Of a stretch of DNA of 8,568 bases, positions 1-5,135 are shown one piece after another. The notes under the pieces are model-generated. The model saw only the letters and a list, made by a program, of their open reading frames with translations. It made no database searches and was not told where the DNA came from. The translations under genes and the position numbers were made by a program. The stretch comes from an uncultured Clostridia bacterium. GTDB lineage: Bacteria; Bacillota; Clostridia; Oscillospirales; Ruminococcaceae. The stretch lies in contig CANRDG010000077.1 in NCBI GenBank assembly GCA_947629275.1, forward strand, positions 1 through 8,568. The letters are read 5' to 3'. How positions within the stretch are numbered: position 1 is the stretch's first letter; the number at the start of each line of letters is the position of its first letter.

Positions 1-129
1 GCGGCAAAGGAAGATGCCGAAAAGGCTGCTAAAGTGCTGTGCGAAGAAATGAAAAAGGCTGTTACTTTAGATGTTCCAATTCCTGCGGACGTCGGCAAGG
101 GCGAAAGCTGGTATGATGCAAAGCAGTAA
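1..129 (+). CDS. polA: DNA polymerase I, C-terminal end (partial)
   Basis: Only the last 42 residues and the TAA stop are inside the window; the gene begins upstream. The visible peptide has a charged helix (KEDAEKAAKVLCEEMKKA) followed by a VPIPADVGKGESWYDAKQ end. This is the characteristic close of family A DNA polymerases: an amphipathic helix, a strand with V-P, a V-G-x-G motif and a W two residues before an acidic residue. These residues belong to the palm/fingers polymerase domain that carries out gap filling in replication and repair. The rest of the protein, including any exonuclease domain, cannot be judged. No terminator separates it from the lacI-type gene downstream, so some read-through into that gene is possible. 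Confidence 0.85.
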   Translation, partial: AAKEDAEKAAKVLCEEMKKAVTLDVPIPADVGKGESWYDAKQ

Positions 130-135
130 AAACTA

Positions 136-164
136 TTGCAATAGCGATAAATTTATGATATAAT
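136..164 (+). promoter_or_regulatory. Promoter for the LacI-family gene
   Basis: The -35 box is TTGCAA (136-141), followed by a 17-bp spacer and a perfect TATAAT -10 box (159-164). A TG at 156-157, one base before the -10, makes it an extended -10. It lies directly after the polA stop and 35 bp before the start codon at 200. The expected start of transcription is near 171. The -35 box sits in the palindrome ATTGCAAT (135-142). No clear LacI-type operator with a central CG could be made out nearby. Confidence 0.75.
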
Positions 165-199
165 ATAAGTTATACTTTTTACTTTCAGGGTGATCTTAT

Positions 200-1195
200 A
201 TGAATGTTACTATAAAAGATGTTGCCAAGGCTGCCAATGTTTCGGTGGCGACTGTTTCAAGGGTGCTGAACGGCAGCGCAAGCGTTTCTAAAGAATCAAC
301 GCAGAGGGTGAATGATGCGATAAGGGATCTGAAATACAGCCCGAACTTTTTGGGGCGCAACCTTCGCAAATGCGTTACCAACAGGATACTGGTAATTCAG
401 CCGTCGTCGGATCATTCGCTGTATGCAAAAATAATAGCGGGCATGAGCGACGAGGCTGAAAAGGTGGGTTTTGACATAGTTACGGCTATTTCAAATGACA
501 GCAGAGAATCCGAAAAAAGGCAGATGGATATGCTTTACAACCGCACTGTTGACGGCGCTGTGCTGCTGGGTACTTCTCTTGACAAGGATACCATTAACAG
601 CATTGCAGAGAATTTTAACATTGCGCTTTGCTGCGAGAGCGTTCACGGCGCTGATGTGCTCACTGTGGTAGTTGACGACGAGGCAGGCGGCTATGATGCG
701 ACCACGGCGCTTATTAAAAAAGGTCACACAAAGATAGCTATGATATCGGTGCAGGGAGATGTTATCTCGTCGGGCTTACGCGAAAAAGGCTACAAAAAAG
801 CTTTGAAAGACCACGGTATCGAGCCGCGTGAAGAATACATCTGGCATGGCGAGTATGAATATGAAAACGCTGCGGCGGCTACAAAATATTTTCTTTCGAT
901 GTCTGACAGACCGACCGCCATTTTTGCGGTGTCTGACAATCTGGCGGCAGGCGTTATAAAGACTGCATCACAAATGGGCATAAAGGTAGGCAAGGAGCTT
1001 GCCGTGATAGGCTTTGACGGCATTACTTGGTGCGAAAGGTTCGTGCCGTCTATATCAAGTATAGCGCAGCCGTGCGAGGAAATGGGCAGGCTGGTGGCGC
1101 AGAAGCTCATTGCGAACATTACCGAGGGCGCAAACGACAAGGGCAGATACACTTTGAAACACAGCCTTGTTTTGAGGGAATCCACAGGCGACTGA
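200..1195 (+). CDS. LacI-family transcriptional regulator
   Basis: 331 residues, the usual length for the LacI/GalR family. Residues 4-24 (TIKDVAKAANVSVATVSRVLN) are the classic N-terminal helix-turn-helix. Residues 46-56 (YSPNFLGRNLR) are the hinge helix with the leucine (L55) that inserts into the operator minor groove. The rest is a periplasmic-binding-protein-like sensor domain with family landmarks: RxxGYxxAL (SGLREKGYKKAL), FAVSDNLAAG and AVIGFDG. The protein should be a cytoplasmic dimer that represses sugar-related genes until a small ligand binds. The start at 200 is supported by AGGGTGAT at 187-194. No sugar transport or catabolic gene lies in the window, so the target genes are elsewhere or upstream; a function as a local repressor cannot be shown. 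The gene is monocistronic, with its own promoter and terminator. Confidence 0.95.
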   Translation: MNVTIKDVAKAANVSVATVSRVLNGSASVSKESTQRVNDAIRDLKYSPNFLGRNLRKCVTNRILVIQPSSDHSLYAKIIAGMSDEAEKVGFDIVTAISNDSRESEKRQMDMLYNRTVDGAVLLGTSLDKDTINSIAENFNIALCCESVHGADVLTVVVDDEAGGYDATTALIKKGHTKIAMISVQGDVISSGLREKGYKKALKDHGIEPREEYIWHGEYEYENAAAATKYFLSMSDRPTAIFAVSDNLAAGVIKTASQMGIKVGKELAVIGFDGITWCERFVPSISSIAQPCEEMGRLVAQKLIANITEGANDKGRYTLKHSLVLRESTGD

Positions 1196-1210
1196 ATAAT
1201 GAATATAAAA

Positions 1211-1249
1211 CCCGTCAGAGAGTGAAAGTTCTCCGACGGGTGGTTTTTA
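1211..1249 (+). terminator. Intrinsic terminator of the LacI-family gene
   Basis: CCCGTCAGAGA (1211-1221) pairs with TCTCCGACGGG (1230-1240) over 11 positions with one A-C mismatch and an 8-nt loop. The tail TGGTTTTTA follows. It begins 15 bp after the TGA stop at 1195. This is a standard Rho-independent terminator for the upstream gene. Confidence 0.85.
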
Positions 1250-1374
1250 TATCTTGAGCTTACGCGCCACCTGCGGAGCTGTTTAACGCCCCACAGTATT
1301 TTGGTTATCTTCTCATTTTGAGTGTGCCTATACTTTTGCGCACTTTACTTGTTATGAATTTTTCACATTGTATG
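1250..1374. other. Intergenic stretch with no recognised gene
   Basis: This is the first part of a gap of about 530 bp between the convergent LacI-family and antiporter genes. No coding region with a ribosome binding site and no strong hairpin was seen here. Open frames crossing it on either strand show no recognisable protein motif. The minus strand carries a short lysine/arginine-rich frame (end of an open frame at 1305) that could be a decayed gene end, but nothing supports this further. Confidence 0.5.
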
Positions 1375-1418
1375 GCGTTCCAGAATGGAACGCGGAAAGA
1401 GAGCGTTGCGCTACAACA

Positions 1419-1449
1419 AGGGGAGGCTCTCTCTTGCAGAGCCTCCCCT
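1419..1449. repeat. 12-bp perfect inverted repeat
   Basis: AGGGGAGGCTCT (1419-1430) pairs perfectly with AGAGCCTCCCCT (1438-1449) around a 7-nt loop (CTCTTGC). It is GC-rich and strong on either strand. No T-run follows on the plus strand (CTTAG) or on the minus strand (TGTTGTAG), so it does not look like an ordinary intrinsic terminator. It is immediately followed by the next palindrome. Confidence 0.8.
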
Positions 1450-1498
1450 CTTAGAAAACAGTTCACCGAACTGTTTTCTAATTCACCTCTTGCAGAGC
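1431..1498 (+). repeat. Direct repeat of 12 bp (two copies, 56 bp apart)
   Basis: CTCTTGCAGAGC occurs at 1431-1442 and again at 1487-1498. The first copy spans the loop and 3' arm of the 12-bp hairpin. The second lies just after the 14-bp hairpin. The pair brackets the 14-bp palindrome and suggests internal duplication or modular assembly of the cassette. Confidence 0.7.
1451..1481. repeat. 14-bp perfect inverted repeat, possible bidirectional terminator
   Basis: TTAGAAAACAGTTC (1451-1464) pairs perfectly with GAACTGTTTTCTAA (1468-1481) around the 3-nt loop ACC. The core CAGTTC/GAACTG is flanked by A4 on one side and T4 on the other, so it reads alike from both strands. Weak two-way termination between the convergent flanking genes is possible, but the T-tract is short. 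The antiporter gene has no better terminator candidate in this gap. Confidence 0.75.
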
Positions 1499-1510
1499 GC
1501 ACGCTGTGTT

Positions 1511-1556
1511 TGTGGGGCTCTGCCCCACACCCCGTGACCCTTTTGAAAAAGGGTCA
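1511..1556. repeat. Two adjacent hairpins (GGGGC/GCCCC type and TGACCC/GGGTCA type)
   Basis: TGTGGGGC (1511-1518) pairs with GCCCCACA (1522-1529) around TCT. Five bases later TGACCCTTTT (1535-1544) pairs with AAAAGGGTCA (1547-1556) around GA, with about 8-9 bp realistically formed. Both are perfect and neither is followed by a T-run. They look like modules of the same cassette rather than separate terminators. Confidence 0.7.
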
Positions 1557-1617
1557 ATCGAAAACTTTTAGTTTCTTGACAGGGATTACAGCTTTTGATA
1601 TTAAACCGCAGTCCGTG

Positions 1618-1706
1618 GAAAGAATTATGGTTTTGTTTTCTGAAAGGCTTCAGACTTTCAGAAAGCAAAATCGGCGACCGCGTTATGTCGCCGAAATAAT
1701 TCTTTC
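1618..1706. repeat. 89-nt three-way-junction element
   Basis: An outer stem of 11 perfect pairs joins GAAAGAATTAT (1618-1628) to ATAATTCTTTC (1696-1706). Inside it sit two hairpins. One is a 16-position stem, 1631-1646 with 1655-1670, with a single G/T-type mismatch that would be a wobble in RNA, and an 8-nt loop. The other is TCGGCGAC/GTCGCCGA (1671-1678 with 1687-1694), also with an 8-nt loop. Only GG (1629-1630) and A (1695) are unpaired at the junction. The compact cloverleaf-like fold is unlikely to arise by chance. It could act as RNA, as a transposase-recognised DNA end, or as a recombination substrate. No known RNA family was recognised. Confidence 0.7.
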
Positions 1707-1776
1707 GGGTGGCTTGGAGGCTAAAGCCGACAAGACACTGCGCTCCAGCAGGCTTGCGCGTAAGCGCAAAATAAAT

Positions 1777-2700
1777 CTAGTTCCTTATAAATATATACAC
1801 CGCATACGCTATATACATAAGCAGGGCAAAAACGCCTTTGGGGCGCGAGTATTTGTCCTTTCTGAAAAGCATGAGGAGCATTATTATGCTAACAGCCGTA
1901 AGTATAGAAAGATCTATGACCGACGACATTTTGACGGGCACAGGGTTTAGCGTTACCGAGAACGCCAGCACGAACAGCAGATTGAAAATGTTTGAGCCGA
2001 CAACGTTGCCGAGCGCAAGACCGTTTTCGCCTTTTGCAGACGCGACTATCGAGGTCACAAGTTCGGGGAGCGAGGTACCCATGGCTATTATGGTAAGGCT
2101 TATGAGCGTCTGGCTCATACCAAGTTTTTCGGCTATTATAACGGCGTTATCGACTACCATATCTCCGCCGACTACTACCGCCGCAAGACCTATCACTATA
2201 AAAATTATGCTCTTTACCGCCGAAAGCTTTTTGCTGTCGTCTTCCTCGGCGGTCTTGTTTTTTACGGCTTTGCGTATGGTTAAAAACAAGTATGAAGCAA
2301 ACAGAGCGATAAGAATAATGCCGTCAATGCGAGAGAGTCGTTTGTCTATACTCAGGGCAAGCACCACCGCGGTTATCACTATTGAAAACGGCAGGTCAAA
2401 ACGCTTTATATCGCGCTCGACGGGCATTGCTGAAATTGCGGCGCACACGCCCACCACCACAAGCAGGTTGAACATATTAGAGCCTATGACGTTGCCGAGG
2501 CATATCTCGTTGCTGCCTGCAAAGCCTGCGGATATGCTCACTGCGGCTTCGGGCGCGCTTGTGCCGAATGACACCACAGTAAGACCTATTATGAACTGCG
2601 GAACTTTAAGTATTCTGGCTACGCTGCCCGAGCCGTCAACGAAAACGTCAGCGCCCTTTATCAGCAGCACAAAGCCGACTATCAGCAAAATGTATTCCAT
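1777..2700 (-). CDS. CaCA-family calcium/sodium antiporter (YrbG-like)
   Basis: 307 residues, typical of bacterial K+-dependent Na+/Ca2+ exchanger relatives (PF01699 twice). The two hallmark inverted alpha-repeats are clear. Alpha-1 has SFGTSAPE with E51 and GNVIGSN at 69-75; alpha-2 has AMGTSLPE with E213 and GNVVGSN at 231-237. The two glutamates are the ion-coordinating residues of the family. Around ten hydrophobic membrane segments are visible, with a charged cytosolic loop near 143-163 (RKAVKNKTAEEDDSKK). The protein should sit in the cytoplasmic membrane and exchange Ca2+ for Na+ or H+. The ATG at 2700 was chosen because GGAGTGA lies upstream at 2718-2712. A TTG at 2733 would add 11 residues but has no ribosome binding site; a GTG at 2715 is a weaker alternative. 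It is single-gene and divergent from the aldo/keto reductase operon; no clear terminator follows it. Confidence 0.93.
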   Translation of the reverse strand: MEYILLIVGFVLLIKGADVFVDGSGSVARILKVPQFIIGLTVVSFGTSAPEAAVSISAGFAGSNEICLGNVIGSNMFNLLVVVGVCAAISAMPVERDIKRFDLPFSIVITAVVLALSIDKRLSRIDGIILIALFASYLFLTIRKAVKNKTAEEDDSKKLSAVKSIIFIVIGLAAVVVGGDMVVDNAVIIAEKLGMSQTLISLTIIAMGTSLPELVTSIVASAKGENGLALGNVVGSNIFNLLFVLAFSVTLNPVPVKMSSVIDLSILTAVSIIMLLMLFRKDKYSRPKGVFALLMYIAYAVYIFIRN

Positions 2701-2738
2701 GTCTTTTTTAGTCACTCCGAATTTTATTATCAAATCTT

Positions 2739-2767
2739 ATTGTACCACATTATAAAATATATTGCAA
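2739..2767 (-). promoter_or_regulatory. Promoter of the antiporter gene
   Basis: Read on the minus strand: -35 TTGCAA (2767-2762), a 17-bp spacer and -10 TACAAT (2744-2739), with TGG just before the -10 (extended -10). The start of transcription would fall near 2732, giving a leader of about 30 nt to the ATG at 2700. This supports the start at 2700 over the TTG at 2733. The -35 hexamer and the TTGCAATA context match the LacI-gene promoter. Confidence 0.65.
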
Positions 2768-2785
2768 GAAATTTTTTAAAAACAC

Positions 2786-2814
2786 TTGCTATATTTTTGG
2801 GCAGGTGTTATAAT
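2786..2814 (+). promoter_or_regulatory. Promoter of the aldo/keto reductase operon
   Basis: The -35 box is TTGCTA (2786-2791), with a 17-bp spacer and a perfect TATAAT -10 box (2809-2814). A TG at 2806-2807 makes it an extended -10. Transcription would start near 2821, leaving a leader of about 165 nt before the ATG at 2985. It is divergent from the antiporter promoter, with the two -35 boxes 18 bp apart. A second TGTTATAAT at 2921-2929 lacks a matching -35 box and may be a minor extra start. Confidence 0.75.
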
Positions 2815-2838
2815 AAAATCATAAATGATTTTATTATA
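2809..2838. promoter_or_regulatory. Perfect 14-bp inverted repeat over the -10/start site: candidate operator
   Basis: TATAATAAAATCAT (2809-2822) and ATGATTTTATTATA (2825-2838) are exact reverse complements separated by AA. The left arm contains the whole -10 box and the right arm lies just past the expected start. A dimeric repressor bound here would block the promoter. Alternatively the transcript could begin with part of this palindrome. No regulator gene in the window can be tied to it; the LacI-family protein normally prefers shorter sites with a central CG, which this lacks. Confidence 0.6.
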
Positions 2839-2851
2839 TATTTATGTCCTC

Positions 2852-2928
2852 GTCGATACGCAGACCAATGGGTCTGCTCCCGACGTATCGGACAATTATA
2901 ACATAACGCTTTCGCTTTTATGTTATAA
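2852..2928 (+). promoter_or_regulatory. Structured 5' leader of the aldo/keto reductase operon
   Basis: The leader holds two folds. The first has an outer stem GTCGATACG (2852-2860) with CGTATCG-G-AC (2884-2893, one bulged G) enclosing a perfect hairpin CAGACC/GGTCTG (2861-2876, loop AATG) and a 3' internal bulge CTCCCGA. The second is TTATAACATAA/TTATGTTATAA (2896-2906 with 2918-2928), an 11-bp stem with an 11-nt loop. The bulge can also pair differently: CCGA/TCGG around CGTA at 2880-2891 competes with the outer stem. No T-run follows, so it is not a simple terminator. It is not recognised as a known riboswitch class. Confidence 0.45.
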
Positions 2929-2984
2929 TATAATAAACTATTGTATTGCACGCAATGTATGCACACAATGAAAGGAGTAAGGTT

Positions 2985-4115
2985 ATGATCTACAATGATT
3001 TTCAGGGCATGAAAATTTCCGCGCTGGGTATGGGTAATATGCGCCTGCCCACGACCGACGGCAACGATGCGCACATAGATGAGGGGCGCGTTGCGAAGAT
3101 GATAGACACCGCCATGAAAAACGGCGTAAATTACTATGATACCGCATGGGGCTATCACAGCGGTCAGTCGGAGATAGTGGTCGGAAAGGTACTTAAAAAC
3201 TACCCGCGTGACAGCTTTTATCTTGCGACAAAGTTCCCCGGCTATGACAACTCAAATATGCCGAAAGTGAAAGAAATTTTTGAAAAACAGCTTGAAAAAT
3301 GTCAGGTGGAATACTTTGATTTTTACCTGTTCCACAACGTTTGCGAATCGAATATCAACGACTATCTTGACCCGAAGTTCGGCATTTTTGACTATCTTTA
3401 CGAGCAGAAGAAAAACGGCAGGATAAAACATCTGGGCTTTTCTGCACACGGCAACTTTAGCACCATGAAGCGTTTTCTCGATGCATACGGAGAGTACATG
3501 GAGTTTTGCCAGATACAGCTAAACTACCTTGACTGGAAGTTCCAAGATGCGGAGAAAAAAGTACAGCTTCTTAACGAATACGGCGTGCCGACTTTGGTTA
3601 TGGAACCCGTAAGGGGCGGCAGACTTGCTTCACTTTCAGATGAGGACAATGCACTGCTGAAATCTTTAAGACCCGATGAGAGCATAGCAGCGTGGGCGTT
3701 CAGGTTTGTACAGAGCCTGCCGAATATTGTGACCGTGCTTTCGGGTATGTCAAACGACGAGCAGGTAGCTGACAATCTGAAAACATTCTCAGAAAGAAAG
3801 CCGCTCAGTGACAAGGAAATGGCGGCGCTGATGTCAATAGCTGACAAGATGATAGCCGAGAACGCACTTCCCTGCACTGCCTGCCGCTACTGCACAAATC
3901 ACTGTCCGCAGCAACTGGATATACCGAATCTTCTCTCGCTTTACAATGAGCATTATCTCACTCGCGGCGGATTTATCGCGCCTATGGCTCTGTCTGCTCT
4001 GCCGCAAGACAAACAGCCGAGCAGTTGTATCGGCTGCCGAAGCTGTGAGGCGGTATGCCCCCAGCAGATAAAAATATCCGAGGCTATGAGCGATTTTACT
4101 AAGCGTTTGCAATAA
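2985..4115 (+). CDS. Aldo/keto reductase with C-terminal 2x[4Fe-4S] domain
   Basis: 376 residues (COG1453-type predicted oxidoreductase). An N-terminal AKR TIM barrel carries the full catalytic tetrad: D52 and Y57 (YYDTAWGY), K83 (LATK) and H117 (YLFH). The C-terminal part has two complete CxxCxxCxxxCP clusters, C297-C300-C303-C307 and C348-C351-C354-C358, for two [4Fe-4S] centres. Such proteins couple NAD(P)H-type hydride chemistry on a carbonyl or related group with one-electron transfer; the substrate is unknown. It should be cytoplasmic and oxygen sensitive. The start at 2985 is set by AAAGGAG at 2971-2977 with a 7-nt gap; an in-frame ATG at 2946 would add 13 poorly conserved-looking residues and lacks a ribosome binding site. 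It is first in an operon with an ECF S component 29 bp downstream. Confidence 0.93.
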   Translation: MIYNDFQGMKISALGMGNMRLPTTDGNDAHIDEGRVAKMIDTAMKNGVNYYDTAWGYHSGQSEIVVGKVLKNYPRDSFYLATKFPGYDNSNMPKVKEIFEKQLEKCQVEYFDFYLFHNVCESNINDYLDPKFGIFDYLYEQKKNGRIKHLGFSAHGNFSTMKRFLDAYGEYMEFCQIQLNYLDWKFQDAEKKVQLLNEYGVPTLVMEPVRGGRLASLSDEDNALLKSLRPDESIAAWAFRFVQSLPNIVTVLSGMSNDEQVADNLKTFSERKPLSDKEMAALMSIADKMIAENALPCTACRYCTNHCPQQLDIPNLLSLYNEHYLTRGGFIAPMALSALPQDKQPSSCIGCRSCEAVCPQQIKISEAMSDFTKRLQ

Positions 4116-4144
4116 TACATTAAATATATACGGAGGTAATGAAT

Positions 4145-4699
4145 ATGTCAACAACAGCTATAAGCAAAAAGAGAATTTCCGTTACGTCGCAGTTTATTTA
4201 CGCCGCGGCGACCATAATAGCGGCTGTAGTTTTGCCGCAGATATGCCATTTGGCAGGCGCGGCTTTGCACATGGGAACTTCCATAGGCGAAGTGCTGCTG
4301 CCTATGCATCTGCCGATAATTCTTTGCGGAATACTTGCAGGACCTTACGCGGCAGGTATTGCAGGCGCACTTGCTCCCCTTGCTTCCTTCCTGATGACGG
4401 GTATGCCGGCAAAAGTAATGCTGCCGTTTATGATGATAGAACTTGCGGCATATGGCGTTTCGGCAGGAATACTCGGCAAAACAAAGCTGCCTACGCTCGC
4501 GTCTGTATTTTCTGCACAGGTGATAGGCAGGGCTGTAAGGGCGCTTGCGATACTTTTCGTATTCTACGTAATAGGCAGCAAGGCTGTTGCTCCTGCCGTG
4601 ATACTTAAAAGCATACCGACGGGAATTGCAGGCATAGTTTTGCAGCTTGTGTCCATTCCGCTGATAACTTGGGCTGTACGCCGCAAAGAAAATGACTGA
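4145..4699 (+). CDS. ECF transporter S component (substrate-binding membrane subunit)
   Basis: 184 residues, almost wholly hydrophobic with about five to six membrane helices, the size of S components of energy-coupling factor vitamin transporters. The middle segment (VLLPMHLPIILCGILAGPYAA, then LAPLASFLMTGMPAKVMLPFMMIELAAYGVSAGILG) is the pattern of this family. A short positively charged tail ends it. It would bind a vitamin-like micronutrient outside the membrane and dock on a shared EcfAA'T module, which is not in this window, so this is a group II arrangement. The start at 4145 follows GGAGG (4132-4136) at 8 nt; the ATG at 4139 is only 2 nt from that site and was rejected. The substrate is not deducible here. 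Its stop overlaps the next gene by 8 nt, so translation is probably coupled. Confidence 0.85.
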   Translation: MSTTAISKKRISVTSQFIYAAATIIAAVVLPQICHLAGAALHMGTSIGEVLLPMHLPIILCGILAGPYAAGIAGALAPLASFLMTGMPAKVMLPFMMIELAAYGVSAGILGKTKLPTLASVFSAQVIGRAVRALAILFVFYVIGSKAVAPAVILKSIPTGIAGIVLQLVSIPLITWAVRRKEND

Positions 4700-5135
4700 A
4701 GCTCTTAAAAAGGCAAAGGACATACTTCTCTCAGATAAGTCTTTAACTTGCGCTGCTTGCGGTGATGATATTTTCACAAGCTGTGAGCGCGGTGTGAAGC
4801 CGCTTTTGCAGCTGTATGAAAGCGGCAGAGATTATTCTAAGTACAGCTTTGCAGACAAGGTGGTAGGCAGGGCGGCGGCGTTTATGTATGTTCTTTTGAA
4901 TGTTAAGGAAATTTACTGCGTTACGGTAAGCGAACTTGCCGCCGATATACTTAAAGAACACCGCATAAAATTGTATTATGAAAATATTGTGCCTGCAATA
5001 AAAAACCGCCGCGGTGACGGCTTTTGCCCTATGGAAACGGCTGTAAAAAACATTTCACAGCCGAAAGATGCATATGAAGCGATCGTAAAAAGGCTCGCCG
5101 AAATGCACCCTACGGGCGGTGAAAACCATGGCTGA
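4692..5135 (+). CDS. DUF1893 family protein (deaminase-like fold, function unknown)
   Basis: 147 residues matching the DUF1893 (PF08973) pattern. Visible landmarks are FTSCERGVKPLLQLYESG (28-45), the core ADKVVGRAAA (54-63), YVLLNVKEIY (66-75) and NRRGDGFCPME (105-115). Thermotoga TM1506 is the structural prototype and has a cytidine-deaminase-like fold; that is family knowledge. The usual zinc-deaminase signatures (H/C-x-E and P-C-x2-C) are not visible, so deaminase activity should not be assumed. It is likely a soluble cytoplasmic protein. The ATG lies inside the last codons of the ECF gene (ATGACTGA overlap) with only a weak AAAG site, which points to translational coupling and a shared pathway or at least tight co-expression. 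Confidence 0.85.
   Translation: MTEALKKAKDILLSDKSLTCAACGDDIFTSCERGVKPLLQLYESGRDYSKYSFADKVVGRAAAFMYVLLNVKEIYCVTVSELAADILKEHRIKLYYENIVPAIKNRRGDGFCPMETAVKNISQPKDAYEAIVKRLAEMHPTGGENHG

Larger units (their letters stand above)
1375..1769. repeat. Hairpin cassette: cluster of tandem inverted repeats
   Basis: About 395 bp made mainly of back-to-back palindromes, with no credible gene. In order: GCGTTCC/GGAACGC (1375-1393); a 12-bp stem at 1419-1449; a 14-bp stem at 1451-1481; TGTGGGGC/GCCCCACA (1511-1529); TGACCCTTTT/AAAAGGGTCA (1535-1556); a three-way-junction element at 1618-1706; GGCTT/AAGCC (1711-1728); and TTGCGC/GCGCAA (1754-1769). It fills the gap between two convergent genes and ends 8 bp from the antiporter stop. 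Such blocks can be non-autonomous mobile elements, REP/BIME-like dispersed repeats, structured RNAs or compound terminators. The sequence alone cannot decide between them, because copy number in the genome is unknown. Confidence 0.7.

Noticed and set aside
136..200. LacI-type self-operator at the LacI-family promoter
   Set aside because: No convincing palindrome with a central CG was found; only the short ATTGCAAT palindrome overlaps the -35 box.
1618..1706. tRNA gene (cloverleaf-like fold)
   Set aside because: The fold has only two inner arms with 8-nt loops, and no T-arm TTC motif, anticodon arm or CCA end.
1375..1769. CRISPR array
   Set aside because: The palindromes differ from each other in sequence and spacing; there is no repeated unit of constant length with unique spacers.
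1318..1950. Plus-strand open frame of 210 codons across the hairpin cassette
   Set aside because: It runs through many perfect palindromes and into the antisense of the antiporter. Its composition is low in hydrophobic core patterns and it has no ribosome binding site.
2701..2733. TTG start extending the antiporter by 11 residues
   Set aside because: No ribosome binding site lies upstream, and the predicted transcript start (about 2732) falls at this codon. The ATG at 2700 has GGAGTGA upstream.
1838..2755. Long plus-strand open frame (305 codons) opposite the antiporter
   Set aside because: It is the antisense shadow of the antiporter. The minus-strand reading has the two alpha-repeats (GTSAPE/GTSLPE and two GN-V/I-GSN motifs), while the plus-strand reading shows no family pattern and lacks a ribosome binding site.
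2852..2893. Intrinsic terminator in the aldo/keto reductase leader
   Set aside because: No T-run follows the stem (AATTATAACA comes next), so simple Rho-independent attenuation is not supported.
2946..2984. Upstream ATG extending the aldo/keto reductase by 13 residues
   Set aside because: The ATG at 2985 has a well-spaced AAAGGAG; the one at 2946 has none, and AKR proteins of this group begin close to the first beta strand.
4148..4777. Minus-strand open frame of 209 codons opposite the ECF gene
   Set aside because: Composition rich in Tyr, Arg, His and Cys is typical of antisense to a hydrophobic membrane protein. The plus strand has a GGAGG site and an S-component pattern.
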